Source: an uncultured Bacteroidales bacterium (GTDB lineage Bacteria; Bacteroidota; Bacteroidia; Bacteroidales; Paludibacteraceae). From it: a stretch of 64,000 bases of DNA. The DNA lies in the NCBI GenBank assembly GCA_934716995.1, contig CAKUYO010000002.1:124001-188000 (forward strand), given 5' to 3'. The position numbers were made by a program, and so were the translations under genes. The notes under the pieces are model-generated. The model was not told the DNA's origin. It made no database searches and saw nothing but the letters and a program-made list of their open reading frames with translations. Positions 25,904 to 34,967 of the stretch are shown here, one piece after another (the stretch's first letter is position 1; the number at the start of each line of letters is the position of its first letter).

Positions 25904-27157
25904 CTATTGCAGAATATATTTTTGTCCGTTTTGTAGCACCACACCACGATAGGAAGTATCTACGCGACGCCCGAGCAGGTCATAGAAAGGAGCGTTCATA
26001 TCCAATGAATGCTGCGGCATATCGGTGTTCGGGACAGCAGAAGGAGTGGCTTTCTCGTTGGTAAAATAGATATAATCGAATTGTATGGTACGCCCTGCCG
26101 CATTATTGTTGCCTGACGAGAAAGTAACCACTGTAGCCCCCGCCGCCGATTTGGACAAGTGCTTGGCTCCTTGCAGTACATTCTCCAAAGGCAACTCTTT
26201 GACGACAAACTTTGCCGAATCGGCATAGGTGGTAACCAAGTCAAGATTCTGTGCATTGCCGCCCAGTTCGATAGTAAGTCCGCGGTCAGTACCGTTCTCA
26301 ACCACCTCACTACGCAGGCAAACTACCATACGCCATGTGCGATAGACGGGCGACAGATCCACCATTGCATTGTTTTTCAGTTGGAAATTGAACCACCATT
26401 GCTCCTGTGTAGTGATACCGAGGGACTCGGAAGACGGTGTGCAGTTCCACCACTCGGAGGTAACAAAAGAGGTTTCTGTATAGTCGGTTTCCATTACCCC
26501 GTCAGGTGTAATGGCAGAACCTTTGCGCAAGTAGATACGCTGTTCGTCCTGCTCGGGTATCTCCTCGGGTTCGGTAGTGATAATAGTGCCGGCGGTACCG
26601 GAATCCAAATTGGTTGCATCATCGGTGAGGTATGCCACATCAATAGCAATGTAGCCTTCGCCCAAACCATCAGAATGGAGTTGGAACTGTGTACCCGACA
26701 TCGATTCCGTATAAACAGGGTGATTGGCGGCATCGGCTATCTTGTAAACCAATGTGTGCCAGTTACCGTCGAAGTACTGTGCATCACGGAGTTGGTAACT
26801 GACATCATTATTCAAACGGATATTGAGCGCATTGGATTGGTCAGAACATGCGAGGTTGGAACGGAACTTCATCACAAAATAGCCGTCCTTTACCGCCGAC
26901 ATATCGGTAGCGGCAAGCAGGTTCTGATTGAACGAGAACCACGAGTTTGCGACCTTGATATAGGCAAAATCGGTGGTGTCTGGAATGAGGGTAAGGTTAT
27001 TCCACTGAATAGAAGTACCTTGTTCGTTGCACAAATCGATACTATTTACCTCTGTGGGGAGTGTAGTTCCCTGACGAAAAAAATAGAAACGTGTTTCGGC
27101 TTGCGCCATTGTTGTTGCGGCAGCAATAGCCAGCAACAAAGTGCAGATGTGTTTCAT
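25904..27157 (-). CDS. Secreted two-module protein of unknown function, probably glycan-binding
   Basis: A 417-residue protein with a signal peptide (MKHICTLLLAIAAATTMAQA). It has two related beta-rich modules, about 20-190 and 200-365. Each starts with an aromatic/basic strand (RFYFFRQGTTLP; RIYLRKGSAITP), then a segment with paired Trp (WFSFNQNLL; WWFNFQLKNNAMVDL) and a strand set of binding-module type. The tail differs from its neighbours: FYDLLGRRVDTSYRGVVLQ is the other common Bacteroidales C-terminal form. No catalytic motif was recognised. Its place between the glucanases and GH78-like gene suggests a surface binding protein. Confidence 0.65.
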   Translation of the reverse strand: MKHICTLLLAIAAATTMAQAETRFYFFRQGTTLPTEVNSIDLCNEQGTSIQWNNLTLIPDTTDFAYIKVANSWFSFNQNLLAATDMSAVKDGYFVMKFRSNLACSDQSNALNIRLNNDVSYQLRDAQYFDGNWHTLVYKIADAANHPVYTESMSGTQFQLHSDGLGEGYIAIDVAYLTDDATNLDSGTAGTIITTEPEEIPEQDEQRIYLRKGSAITPDGVMETDYTETSFVTSEWWNCTPSSESLGITTQEQWWFNFQLKNNAMVDLSPVYRTWRMVVCLRSEVVENGTDRGLTIELGGNAQNLDLVTTYADSAKFVVKELPLENVLQGAKHLSKSAAGATVVTFSSGNNNAAGRTIQFDYIYFTNEKATPSAVPNTDMPQHSLDMNAPFYDLLGRRVDTSYRGVVLQNGQKYILQ

Positions 27158-27195
27158 AATGACTGATATTTAGTTGTTAGTAAAAAAGCGTCTGT

Positions 27196-27318
27196 TCAGA
27201 TAGCATTATCGGGAGACATCCAGCCGCCATCGCGCAAGCCGATATTGTTGCTACCTATCAGCAACTGATTGCATTGCAGGTTGAGCACCTCAGTGCGAGG
27301 TTGAATATATGTTTTCAT
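27196..27318 (-). CDS. 40-residue peptide gene of the MKxYxxPxTxVxxL type
   Basis: The frame starts ATG at 27318, 5 bases after the stop of the preceding gene in the operon, and reads MKTYIQPRTEVLNLQCNQLL, then a Gly/Asn/Asp-rich end (GLRDGGWMSPDNAI). I recall many Bacteroidales genomes with unannotated short genes of this pattern (MK.Y..P, a hydrophobic middle, then a polar tail), often beside secreted-protein genes; no function is known to me. It lacks a convincing signal peptide. Tight spacing and the recognisable start favour a real gene, but at this length chance cannot be excluded. Confidence 0.55.
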   Translation of the reverse strand: MKTYIQPRTEVLNLQCNQLLIGSNNIGLRDGGWMSPDNAI

Positions 27319-27322
27319 ACGA

Positions 27323-28720
27323 TTACAGATTTACGATTTGTCCTTGGAGATTGTATGTGTTACCCCGATAGAGGATATATATTTGTCCGTTGACAAGCAC
27401 TTTTTGCGGGGTATCTGCTACTATATGTTCCTCGATATCGGTGGTAACCTCGTTGCGGAAAGCGATACGGGCTGAACGTACTTTTTGCTGGGTGGCAGTA
27501 AACAGGTGGAAATAGGCACGCAATGGGCGAATGGCTGCCGTCTCGGAAGGGAAGTACAACAAATTGTCCGCCCCGAGGAATATGACCGAGTTGTCATTGG
27601 CGGTAAGCGTAACGGCATTGGTCAGTCCGACAAACTCCACGATACCCGCAATCGTAACAGGGTGCTGCGCAGAGGAGAGAACAACTTGCGAAATAAGCGG
27701 GTTTACCACCTGCTGCGAAGGCTGAATGAAATAGGGAGTGCCTGCTGTGATAGTCTGTACATCATCGAATACTAGGTTTAACTCGCCATTAGCATCCAGT
27801 CGTGCATTTACCAAAGAGACGATGCGTGTCCCGATGCCAAAACAGGTCTGCACTTGCTCCGCTGTCATATCAAACGGCAGGCAAAGTGTGTTCCAATAGT
27901 CGGGTGAGAGCGAACGTGTAAGGGCGACATCTACCTGTTTGCCGGTATTGGCGGCAATGGTAGCGGTATTGTCGGCTTGGTCGGTAATCTGCACTTGCGG
28001 GAAGACTTGGTAAGGTTGGCTCATATTGCCGTCGAAGTCCACGGCATAGACAATGACCGATTGTGCGTCAGCCACAGAGAATGTATAGGTATCTTGGAAC
28101 TGAATGGACTTGCTGCTGCCGTTCTCAATGAACCAGAATACCTCCTCGCTCAGATTGGAGAACGTAACCGTGGCTTGGGTGTTGTCCTCGCTGTACGACA
28201 GAGCGGCTTCAAAAGTAGGTGCAACTTGGTCACCGGTCGGGGTATTGATGTAGCCACGTTTATAGTCAAACAAGTCGCTATAGAGACCATTGCTGCCCCA
28301 CATCTTGGCGTAGGCATTGAGTTGGATAGCGGCATCGCCATAACCAAACAAACCATTGCTAAATGCAGAGTAGACTATCGTATTATCCGTGGAACGAACA
28401 GAGCGATGTATTTCTTTATCCCGGTCGGTTGCGCCCTGGTTCCATATCAGCAACTGGTTGCGCCAATCTTCAGAGCCATCAAAATGATTATTGTGCGACA
28501 CCTGCTTGAAACGAATATCATCTCCATAGGAAACCACATAAAGGTCTATATGGTCTTTGACCCCATTAGCGATATTCGGTTTATGTCCGTCAGGTTCGTA
28601 CATAGGCAGATTTTTGACTACGTATGTACCAAAACCATGCGGGTCTTTGACAGGCTCGACAGTTTGCGCAACGGCAGGCAGTAAAGCGAACAGAAACAAT
28701 GAACATAAAAGTTTTTTCAT
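27323..28720 (-). CDS. Secreted protein of unknown function with conserved C-terminal tail
   Basis: A 465-residue protein with a signal peptide (MKKLLCSLFLFALLPAVAQ). Residues 20-160 are a domain I do not recognise (KDPHGFGTYVVKNLPMYEPD, YGDDIRFKQVSHNNH). A beta-domain at about 165-250 (ATVTFSNLSEEVFWF, VIVYAVDFDGNMSQPYQ) resembles a bacterial Ig or fibronectin fold. Residues 270-430 contain LSPDYWNTLCLPFDMT and GTPYFIQPSQQVVNP, a module I have seen after secreted Bacteroidales enzymes. The end is the shared tail (NGQIYILYRGNTYNLQG). The N-terminal part may be a lectin or an uncharacterised hydrolase; this is open. Confidence 0.65.
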   Translation of the reverse strand: MKKLLCSLFLFALLPAVAQTVEPVKDPHGFGTYVVKNLPMYEPDGHKPNIANGVKDHIDLYVVSYGDDIRFKQVSHNNHFDGSEDWRNQLLIWNQGATDRDKEIHRSVRSTDNTIVYSAFSNGLFGYGDAAIQLNAYAKMWGSNGLYSDLFDYKRGYINTPTGDQVAPTFEAALSYSEDNTQATVTFSNLSEEVFWFIENGSSKSIQFQDTYTFSVADAQSVIVYAVDFDGNMSQPYQVFPQVQITDQADNTATIAANTGKQVDVALTRSLSPDYWNTLCLPFDMTAEQVQTCFGIGTRIVSLVNARLDANGELNLVFDDVQTITAGTPYFIQPSQQVVNPLISQVVLSSAQHPVTIAGIVEFVGLTNAVTLTANDNSVIFLGADNLLYFPSETAAIRPLRAYFHLFTATQQKVRSARIAFRNEVTTDIEEHIVADTPQKVLVNGQIYILYRGNTYNLQGQIVNL

Positions 28721-28755
28721 AATAGTAAGATGTTTAAGTGGTTGTTAAGCAATAA

Positions 28756-30324
28756 TTATTGGAAAATCTCCGGATAACGCTGAATAAAATAAACGGGCGT
28801 GCATGACCAGGCATGGCAGTAACTGTTTACAGGGAAAAAGTTGTAGGGAGACAGATACTCATTGGCGGGGTCAAAAACCTCCCAGAACGTATCGGCACCT
28901 TTGGCGACCATACCGCCCCAATAGTCAATCACGTGGCGGCGTGCCTCGAAATTCATTCCGCAAGCGATGAGAGCCTCTACATAGTAGTGGTTGGCATAGG
29001 GCGTACCGAGGCGGACAACATCGGAGCGTTGCTTCATCGCAGAGAGTGCGAGTTTTCCCTCTTTGGGTGATAACACACCGGAGAGGACAGCCCATATCTG
29101 GGTTATCTCGTTGTACTGCCCGCGGTCGGCGAGCATACGGGTAGAGGCATTGAGAAAATCGCGGCGTATTTGGCGTTTGGCTTGTGCGGCACGTGTGCGC
29201 CACGCTTTGGCTTGTGCCTTATCGCCAAGAGTCTCTGCGAGGTCGGCGGAACGGTGGAGTGCAAAGACCGTGAGGCATTCCATAGCAGCGGTTTTCTCTA
29301 CGGCATCGCGCCAGTCAAAGAACAGCCAATGTCCGTCGTATTGCCCATAGATAGAGAGGGCATACTCCATCTGGCGCACGGCTACAGGATAGAGGTCGCG
29401 GGCGGTAGCGGTGTCGCCGCTTGCGCGGAGATAGTTGAGAAGGGTTACATTGTAGAGGAGTGCATAGTCCTCGGGGTGAGAACCGACCTGCGGGTGCGGT
29501 TCAGGACGCTCGAAGACATTGCCGTGGAGCCGTCCGTCTTCAGCGGCTAACCCGGCAAGTAGATAAAGGCAACGGCGCGTGAGGGCGTGGTTGCGGAAAG
29601 AGTATGTATTAGCCAGCGACTCAAGATAGACATCGCCTATCCATAGACGTTGGTCGCGTTTGGGTCCGTCTTCATAGACGGTTTGCATACATTCGCGCAG
29701 TGTCTCTACAGCAACAGCCTGTATGCGGGCTATGGTATCCGACTGCGAAGATTTATTTTGCAGTGCGGGGGGGGTATTCGCCGACGAAACGGCAGCAAAA
29801 GACATATCCGCAAAGCGGAAGTCGAAGTCGGGCGAAGAGGCTATGAGTTCGATTTTGACATAGCGGCAGGCTACACGACGGGTGAGACGGATGTCCTGCT
29901 CGATGTCCATCAGGGTGATGACTTCGTCTTGCAGCCATGCACGGGAGAGTGTGCCTGTATAGGGGTCAAAAGGCGTGCATAGTTCGGACGGTACTTCGGC
30001 AAAGGTGAAGCGGATACGGACAGGTCCGTCCTGACAACGGAAAGTAGTACGCAGGCGGAATTGGTAGTAGCCCGTAAGATGGCGACCGAAATCGACAATG
30101 ACCGACGGGTTTTGCTTCATAGATACTTGGAAATAATTGTCCAAGCCGTCCACAGGTTCCATGCGCCATCCCTGAAAAGCGGCGGGGTCTTGTACGGGGA
30201 CAACCAGCGTAATGGGTTGCACAACAGTCTCTTGCAACTCGGGTTTGGCTTCCTCCGCTATGCGCAACCACTCCGATTGCTGCGGATAGAAGAACGACAA
30301 GAGTATGAACAAAAATGTTTTCAT
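28756..30324 (-). CDS. GH78-like alpha-L-rhamnosidase family protein
   Basis: A 522-residue protein with a short N-terminal signal-like segment (MKTFLFILLSFFYP). A beta-sandwich at about 70-185 (VDFGRHLTGYYQFRLR, VRIRFTFAEVP) precedes a helical barrel with the GH78-type motif EDGPKRDQRLWIGD near residue 220, then DWRDAVEKTAAMECL and the late FPVNSYCHAWSCTPVYF. GH78 enzymes release L-rhamnose by inversion. Full GH78 proteins are usually 700-1000 residues, so this is a short form lacking the N-terminal lectin modules. The rha catabolic genes upstream in the same operon support rhamnose release. The exact linkage is unknown, and related sequences include unproven hydrolases. Confidence 0.75.
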   Translation of the reverse strand: MKTFLFILLSFFYPQQSEWLRIAEEAKPELQETVVQPITLVVPVQDPAAFQGWRMEPVDGLDNYFQVSMKQNPSVIVDFGRHLTGYYQFRLRTTFRCQDGPVRIRFTFAEVPSELCTPFDPYTGTLSRAWLQDEVITLMDIEQDIRLTRRVACRYVKIELIASSPDFDFRFADMSFAAVSSANTPPALQNKSSQSDTIARIQAVAVETLRECMQTVYEDGPKRDQRLWIGDVYLESLANTYSFRNHALTRRCLYLLAGLAAEDGRLHGNVFERPEPHPQVGSHPEDYALLYNVTLLNYLRASGDTATARDLYPVAVRQMEYALSIYGQYDGHWLFFDWRDAVEKTAAMECLTVFALHRSADLAETLGDKAQAKAWRTRAAQAKRQIRRDFLNASTRMLADRGQYNEITQIWAVLSGVLSPKEGKLALSAMKQRSDVVRLGTPYANHYYVEALIACGMNFEARRHVIDYWGGMVAKGADTFWEVFDPANEYLSPYNFFPVNSYCHAWSCTPVYFIQRYPEIFQ

Positions 30325-30353
30325 ATTGCAGGGAGTATCTGATTATCTGTTTT

Positions 30354-32216
30354 TTAGTAGGTTAGTCCATAGCCAAGCGGATAGAGAGTGCGTGCGGGTT
30401 GTGCATAGCCCTCACGGTAGCATACCTTGTTGGGGTCGCCGTCCGACGAGGGGAAGTTGGCAGCAGAAGGCACGTCGGTATATTCGATATAGAACGGCAT
30501 AGGCAGTTTGCCCTGCGGGGCAACGACTCCTGTCAGCACATCGAGCATAGAGTGTCCCGCTTCCTGACCGGGGAGCCATGTAAGCAGGATAGCATCTGGG
30601 AGACCGCGGACATCGGTGAGATGGATAGAACTGCCGATATTGAGCAGCACCACCACCTGTTTGCCCTCACGATGAAAAGCAGAGCAGACATCACGCAACA
30701 AAGTCTGTTCCAAATCGGTGAGGTAGTAGTCGCCTTTGGTCAGCGTTCTGTCCGCTCCTTCACCCGCCATACGCTGGAGCGTGAGCAAGCAGATGTCGTT
30801 CTGCTTGGCAAGACGGTTGATTTCTTTTATAGACAGGGCTTTCTCGGGAACGACAGGGATAGTCCAGAAGTTCTCGGGTGCTTGTGCCGCCAGAGATTCG
30901 GCGACATAGCGGCGATATGCAGCGGTTGAGGGTTCGTCAAGGGTATAGCCTGCTTCGGAAAGCGCATCGTAGAGCGACACTTTGTATGCGCGTGTTACGT
31001 TGCCGCTGCCGCTGCCGCCCACATTGACATTGTAACTGCCCACGCCGAGGAGGGCGATACGCTGCGTGGTGTCGGTTGCCATAGGCAGGACGCCGTTGTT
31101 CTCAAGCAAGACCATTCCTTTGGATGCCACTTTGCGTACCAAGGCAGCATGTGCGCTGAGGTCAGGGCGATTGGTAGCATTGATACCGCGGAACGCCAAT
31201 GTACGGCGAATGACAGGCAGGACGTGCAGCAGGTTGGTATCCAATACGGCTTCATCGAGCGTGCCATTGGCAACGGCTTCGGTAAGAATCTGTATCTGGT
31301 CGGGAGTACCGGGCATCAACATATCACAGCCTGCCTGCTGCATACGGACAGGGTCTTCCTCCGCCCACCAGTCGGTCATCACAAAGCCATCGAAATGCCA
31401 TTCATGGCGGAGGATGTCGGTAAGGAGATAGCGGTTTTCGCTTGCATAGACGCCATTGATTTTGTTGTAGGAGGACATCACCGTCCACGGTTTGGCTTCG
31501 CGTATCACTTTCTCAAAGGCACGCAGGTACAAACCGCGCATAAGCGAGTCGGGCAGTTGTACATCAATGCCGTTGCGGTAGGTCTCCTGGTTGTTGACAG
31601 CAAAGTGCTTGAGGCATGTACCAACGCCTTGGCTCTGCACGCCGCGTATATATGCCGCTGCCACTTCCGCCGTCAGGTCGGGGTCGGACGAGAAATACTC
31701 ATAGTTGCGTCCGCATAGCGGATTGCGCATCAGGTTGATACCCGGGGCGAGGAGAATATCCACTCCATAGGACACCATTTCCTCTCCGATGGCTTTGCCT
31801 ACCTCATAGATAAGTGCCGTGTCGCGCGTGGAAGCGAGGAGGGTGGTGGAAGGGAACGCCGTAGCGAAACTGTCGATACGGATACCCACGGGACCATCGG
31901 CGAAGACCACTGCGGGGATGCCGAGACGGGGGATGGCATAACTCTGCCCCGCCGAGCCGCTGACACGCCCTTTCATCTTGGCGGAATTGGGCATATTCTC
32001 GTAGTAGCCGTCGGGAATCCACGGGCGATGAATGGTGTTGGGTGCGGGAACGGGTGGCATAGGCCAATCGGTGCAGGTGCCCACGAGGAGACGGATTTTC
32101 TCATCGGTGGTCATAGCAGCAATGACTTTCTCGTCCGAATCTCGTCCGAGTTGCGGAGTGCGATTGCAGGCGGAAAGGAGCAGGGCTGCGGAAAGCAGGA
32201 AAAGTATTTGTTTCAT
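30354..32216 (-). CDS. GH3 family lipoprotein glycosidase, probably beta-glucosidase
   Basis: A 620-residue protein with a lipoprotein signal (MKQILFLLSAALLLSAC), so probably periplasmic or outer-membrane bound. The N-terminal barrel shows GGxx-type GH3 motifs: MTTDEKIRLLVGT, YAIPRLGIPAVVFADGPVG, FPSTTLLASTRD, LLAPGINLMRNPLCGRNYEY, CLKHFAVNNQE, and the nucleophile Asp in GFVMTDWWAEE. The second domain carries ALLGVGSYNVNVGGSGSGNV. The protein ends at YPLGYGLTY, where most GH3 beta-glucosidases continue into a fibronectin-III domain, so that domain is absent. It could trim the oligosaccharides made by the GH128 enzymes encoded downstream. Confidence 0.88.
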   Translation of the reverse strand: MKQILFLLSAALLLSACNRTPQLGRDSDEKVIAAMTTDEKIRLLVGTCTDWPMPPVPAPNTIHRPWIPDGYYENMPNSAKMKGRVSGSAGQSYAIPRLGIPAVVFADGPVGIRIDSFATAFPSTTLLASTRDTALIYEVGKAIGEEMVSYGVDILLAPGINLMRNPLCGRNYEYFSSDPDLTAEVAAAYIRGVQSQGVGTCLKHFAVNNQETYRNGIDVQLPDSLMRGLYLRAFEKVIREAKPWTVMSSYNKINGVYASENRYLLTDILRHEWHFDGFVMTDWWAEEDPVRMQQAGCDMLMPGTPDQIQILTEAVANGTLDEAVLDTNLLHVLPVIRRTLAFRGINATNRPDLSAHAALVRKVASKGMVLLENNGVLPMATDTTQRIALLGVGSYNVNVGGSGSGNVTRAYKVSLYDALSEAGYTLDEPSTAAYRRYVAESLAAQAPENFWTIPVVPEKALSIKEINRLAKQNDICLLTLQRMAGEGADRTLTKGDYYLTDLEQTLLRDVCSAFHREGKQVVVLLNIGSSIHLTDVRGLPDAILLTWLPGQEAGHSMLDVLTGVVAPQGKLPMPFYIEYTDVPSAANFPSSDGDPNKVCYREGYAQPARTLYPLGYGLTY

Positions 32217-32264
32217 TATCTGTGAGGTTATTATATGCCACTACTCAAATTGGTGTCACAATAA

Positions 32265-32364
32265 ACCGTGTATCTACCGTATATCTACCGTATATCTACC
32301 GTATATCTACCGTGTATCTACCGTAGTCGCCGGCGTAGTATCAGCGGGAGAATAGCGGGAGAAT
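32265..32364. repeat. Two period-11 arrays inside the operon spacer
   Basis: ACCGTATATCT-type units repeat six times (32265-32330) and AGCGGGAGAAT twice (32343-32364), both at exact 11-base steps. They fill most of the 177-base gap between the GH3 gene and the surface lipoprotein gene, which is the largest gap inside the operon. Confidence 0.85.
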
Positions 32365-32393
32365 CAGTAATGGCCGGAAACTTGTACATATAA

Positions 32394-33269
32394 TTATTTC
32401 TGAGATGTTTTAGGGGTGAACTTATAGACCCATGCCTGGTTGGAACCGGATTTGTAGATTTTGGCAATCATTACGGTGTCGTTGAGCGTGAGGATAGTAT
32501 AGTCGTGTTGTCCCTCGCACTCGGACGGAATGGGCGGGAAGAACGCATCGCCCGTGAGGGAGATATGCATACGTCCGTCTGCGCTCTCTGAAGCAGGGGT
32601 GAGTTCCCAGTTGGCGGTGTAGTCGTCGATAGGAAATGCTTCGCTGTCTTTGCCGGAGTCGCCGTTGGTTTTGTGGCGGTAGGTCTTGTCGGCATTGAGG
32701 ACGAAAGTCAGTTCGTCGTCATAAACTCCGTTGTGGCTGCCACGCTCGGCAGCCCACCAATAGTCGGATAGGTATTCGATACTCCACGTATTGATGTCAA
32801 TCAAGCCATAATAGCCTGTTTCGTTGGCAAGCATCCATGTCTTGCCGTCGGGGTAGTCGCACCCACCGGTGAGGTACTTGTAGTTGAGATTGGTGCATAC
32901 GGACGGGTCGTTTTCAAGGACAGAGAAATGCACGTTGACGGATGGTGTGATGCCGAAATGGTTGTAGGCAAAGGCTTGGACGGTATAGTCGCCTGCGAAC
33001 TCGTAGTAGCGGTCGAGCCGCGATTGGGGATAGCGTCTGCCACCGATGAACCAAACCCCGACATAACCGTCGGTTTCGTCCATAATAAAATGGACAAGGT
33101 TGGGGTTCTCGGCATCAATTTCCACCCGCGGGTGCAGGTTCGCCACCACCGAGGAGTCTGTATTGGGGATTATGGTTTCCAAGTCATCCATATAGTTCTT
33201 GGGTTTGCATGCCACAAAAGCAAACAATATACTGAAGATGATGAGTGCCGGATGAAAAACAGTTTTCAT
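32394..33269 (-). CDS. SusE-position surface lipoprotein with PKD-like domain
   Basis: A 291-residue protein starting at MKTVFHPALIIFSILFAFVA with Cys next (lipoprotein). A longer frame would begin at a TTG at 33278, which was not used. Residues 45-125 look like a PKD-type beta-sandwich (PRVEIDAENPNLVHF, YYEFAGDYTVQAFAYNHFG). The remainder is beta-rich and Trp/Tyr-rich (WSIEYLSDYWWAAERG, WELTPASE), suited to sugar binding. Directly after SusD is where surface glycan-binding proteins are usually encoded. Not catalytic as far as can be seen. Confidence 0.75.
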   Translation of the reverse strand: MKTVFHPALIIFSILFAFVACKPKNYMDDLETIIPNTDSSVVANLHPRVEIDAENPNLVHFIMDETDGYVGVWFIGGRRYPQSRLDRYYEFAGDYTVQAFAYNHFGITPSVNVHFSVLENDPSVCTNLNYKYLTGGCDYPDGKTWMLANETGYYGLIDINTWSIEYLSDYWWAAERGSHNGVYDDELTFVLNADKTYRHKTNGDSGKDSEAFPIDDYTANWELTPASESADGRMHISLTGDAFFPPIPSECEGQHDYTILTLNDTVMIAKIYKSGSNQAWVYKFTPKTSQK

Positions 33270-33294
33270 AATGGACAATTTTACAATTAGACGA

Positions 33295-34944
33295 TTAGTA
33301 GCCCGGGTTTTGCTGCAACTGATAAGAGCCTTCGGTGCGGTCGATTTCGAGCGTGGGGATAGGCAGATACTTCCAGTTGTCGTTCCATTGGCGGGTGTAA
33401 TTGCCGACCTCGTCGGTTCCGCTCAGGATAGCATCGATGTTGCAATCGACATCGGTGGCATGGCTCCAGCGCACCAAATCCCAGAAGCGCATCCCCTCGC
33501 AGAGGAACTCGAGGCGACGCTCTTGCATGATGTTCGCCATAGTAGCCTCTTTGTAGTGCGGATTGGACGTGTCGTATTTCTCACCCGTCAGCGCAAATGC
33601 GCGTGCACGCACCTGGTCGAGATAGGTCTGCGCCATAGAGGCTTTGCCGGTACGGATACACAATTCGGCCAGGTTGAGCAGCACCTCGGAGTAGCGGAAG
33701 ACGCGGATATTGTTGTTGAAGTTGAGTTCCGGGTCGTAAGAGCAGTTGTTGTAGCCCTTGCGAGCGGTATATTTCTTGTTGTAGTAGCCGGTATGGCTGG
33801 CACGTTCCGCCCACGAGATAGTGATACCGAGCGAGTCTTGCAGCATCTTTTTGCGTGCTTCGATGTTGATGATAGAAGCGTCTCGGCGTTGGTCCTGCTC
33901 CTCGTACATATCGTAAGCGGCTTTGCGCACGGGTCCGAAGCCCCAGCCGTCGGCAAACTCGGGGTCGCCGTCCAAACCGTTGATACCGATAAACTTCGGA
34001 TAGATGGTGCCTTCGCCACCCTGCGGCCACGACCACGAACCGTTCTCGGAGCGGTGGTTGATTTCCCATATACTCTCAGTGGTGCTTTGCTCGCCGGGGA
34101 CGGTGATAAACTCGCGGCTGTCCACCCAGATACTGTCGAACTGCGGGGTCAACGTATAGCCCGCCATCGTGAGACGGCGCATATCCTGCAGACACTCGTT
34201 GAAAAGCGGCATATCGTTCTGATAGAGGATACAACGCGCCTTGAGCATAATGGCAGCATTGTAGGTTGCACGCCCCAACTCGCTGCCTTGCACGGTATTT
34301 GGCAGGCGGTGGTTGCCCATTTGGTTGTCGCCGGTGGCATACGCGAGGTCGGACATAATATGTGTATAGACCGAGTCGGCGGTCATCTGCGCCACCATAT
34401 AAGGCGACTTGAGGACATGGTCGTAATAGGGGATATTGCCCCAGAATTTCCACAGCCAATGGTAGTACCAAGCACGGAGGAAATGGGCTTCGGCATTGTA
34501 GCGTTCTGCTACGGTCGGGTCAATATCCTCCACGCCGGGCAGATAGTCAATGACCGTATTGCAACGCTCTACCCCCGTGTACATCACTTCCCAAAAACTG
34601 CGCGGAGCATCTACGGGCAGCATCTGATACCGCTGCATTTGATGGAAAAAGTTGTCCGAACCTTTGTCCCCACCGACATAGATGTCATCCGCCCGCAAAT
34701 CGGACAGGAACTGGAACTGGTTGTAGCCGCCATAGTAGTCCGTCCACTGAAGCGGGTCGTATGCCCCCACAAGGGTCTTATAGATTTGCGCCTCCGTTTT
34801 GTAGTAGTCCTCAAGGGCATCAGCAGAAGTAGAACCGATATTGAGGAAATCGTTGCCGCAAGCGGTCAGCAGAACAATGCACAATGCATAATGCGCAATG
34901 CACAATGATTGGCGGAACGAAGAAAGGATATATTGCGTTTTCAT
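33295..34944 (-). CDS. SusD-family outer-membrane glycan-binding lipoprotein
   Basis: A 549-residue protein starting MKTQYILSSFRQ. The lipoprotein signal ends LLTAC, and the mature protein begins GNDFLNI as SusD proteins do. TPR-type helices and the RagB/SusD ending follow (ARAFALTGEKYDTSNPHYKE, RRLEFLCEGMRFWDLVRW, LPIPTLEIDRTEG, LQQNPGY). It caps the SusC porin and captures oligosaccharide. Oddly, the hydrophobic core of the signal peptide (SLCIAHYALCIVLL) is encoded by a 7-bp repeat array (34872-34906), which therefore supplies a working part of the protein. It lies 23 bases after the SusC gene. Confidence 0.93.
   Translation of the reverse strand: MKTQYILSSFRQSLCIAHYALCIVLLTACGNDFLNIGSTSADALEDYYKTEAQIYKTLVGAYDPLQWTDYYGGYNQFQFLSDLRADDIYVGGDKGSDNFFHQMQRYQMLPVDAPRSFWEVMYTGVERCNTVIDYLPGVEDIDPTVAERYNAEAHFLRAWYYHWLWKFWGNIPYYDHVLKSPYMVAQMTADSVYTHIMSDLAYATGDNQMGNHRLPNTVQGSELGRATYNAAIMLKARCILYQNDMPLFNECLQDMRRLTMAGYTLTPQFDSIWVDSREFITVPGEQSTTESIWEINHRSENGSWSWPQGGEGTIYPKFIGINGLDGDPEFADGWGFGPVRKAAYDMYEEQDQRRDASIINIEARKKMLQDSLGITISWAERASHTGYYNKKYTARKGYNNCSYDPELNFNNNIRVFRYSEVLLNLAELCIRTGKASMAQTYLDQVRARAFALTGEKYDTSNPHYKEATMANIMQERRLEFLCEGMRFWDLVRWSHATDVDCNIDAILSGTDEVGNYTRQWNDNWKYLPIPTLEIDRTEGSYQLQQNPGY
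34872..34906. repeat. 7-bp repeat array forming the SusD signal peptide core
   Basis: CAATGCA, CAATGCA, TAATGCG, CAATGCA and CAATGAT run in tandem. Related units occur at 16497, 47963 and 54884. Confidence 0.8.
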
Positions 34945-34967
34945 AAATGTAACGATTTTGCGATTGA

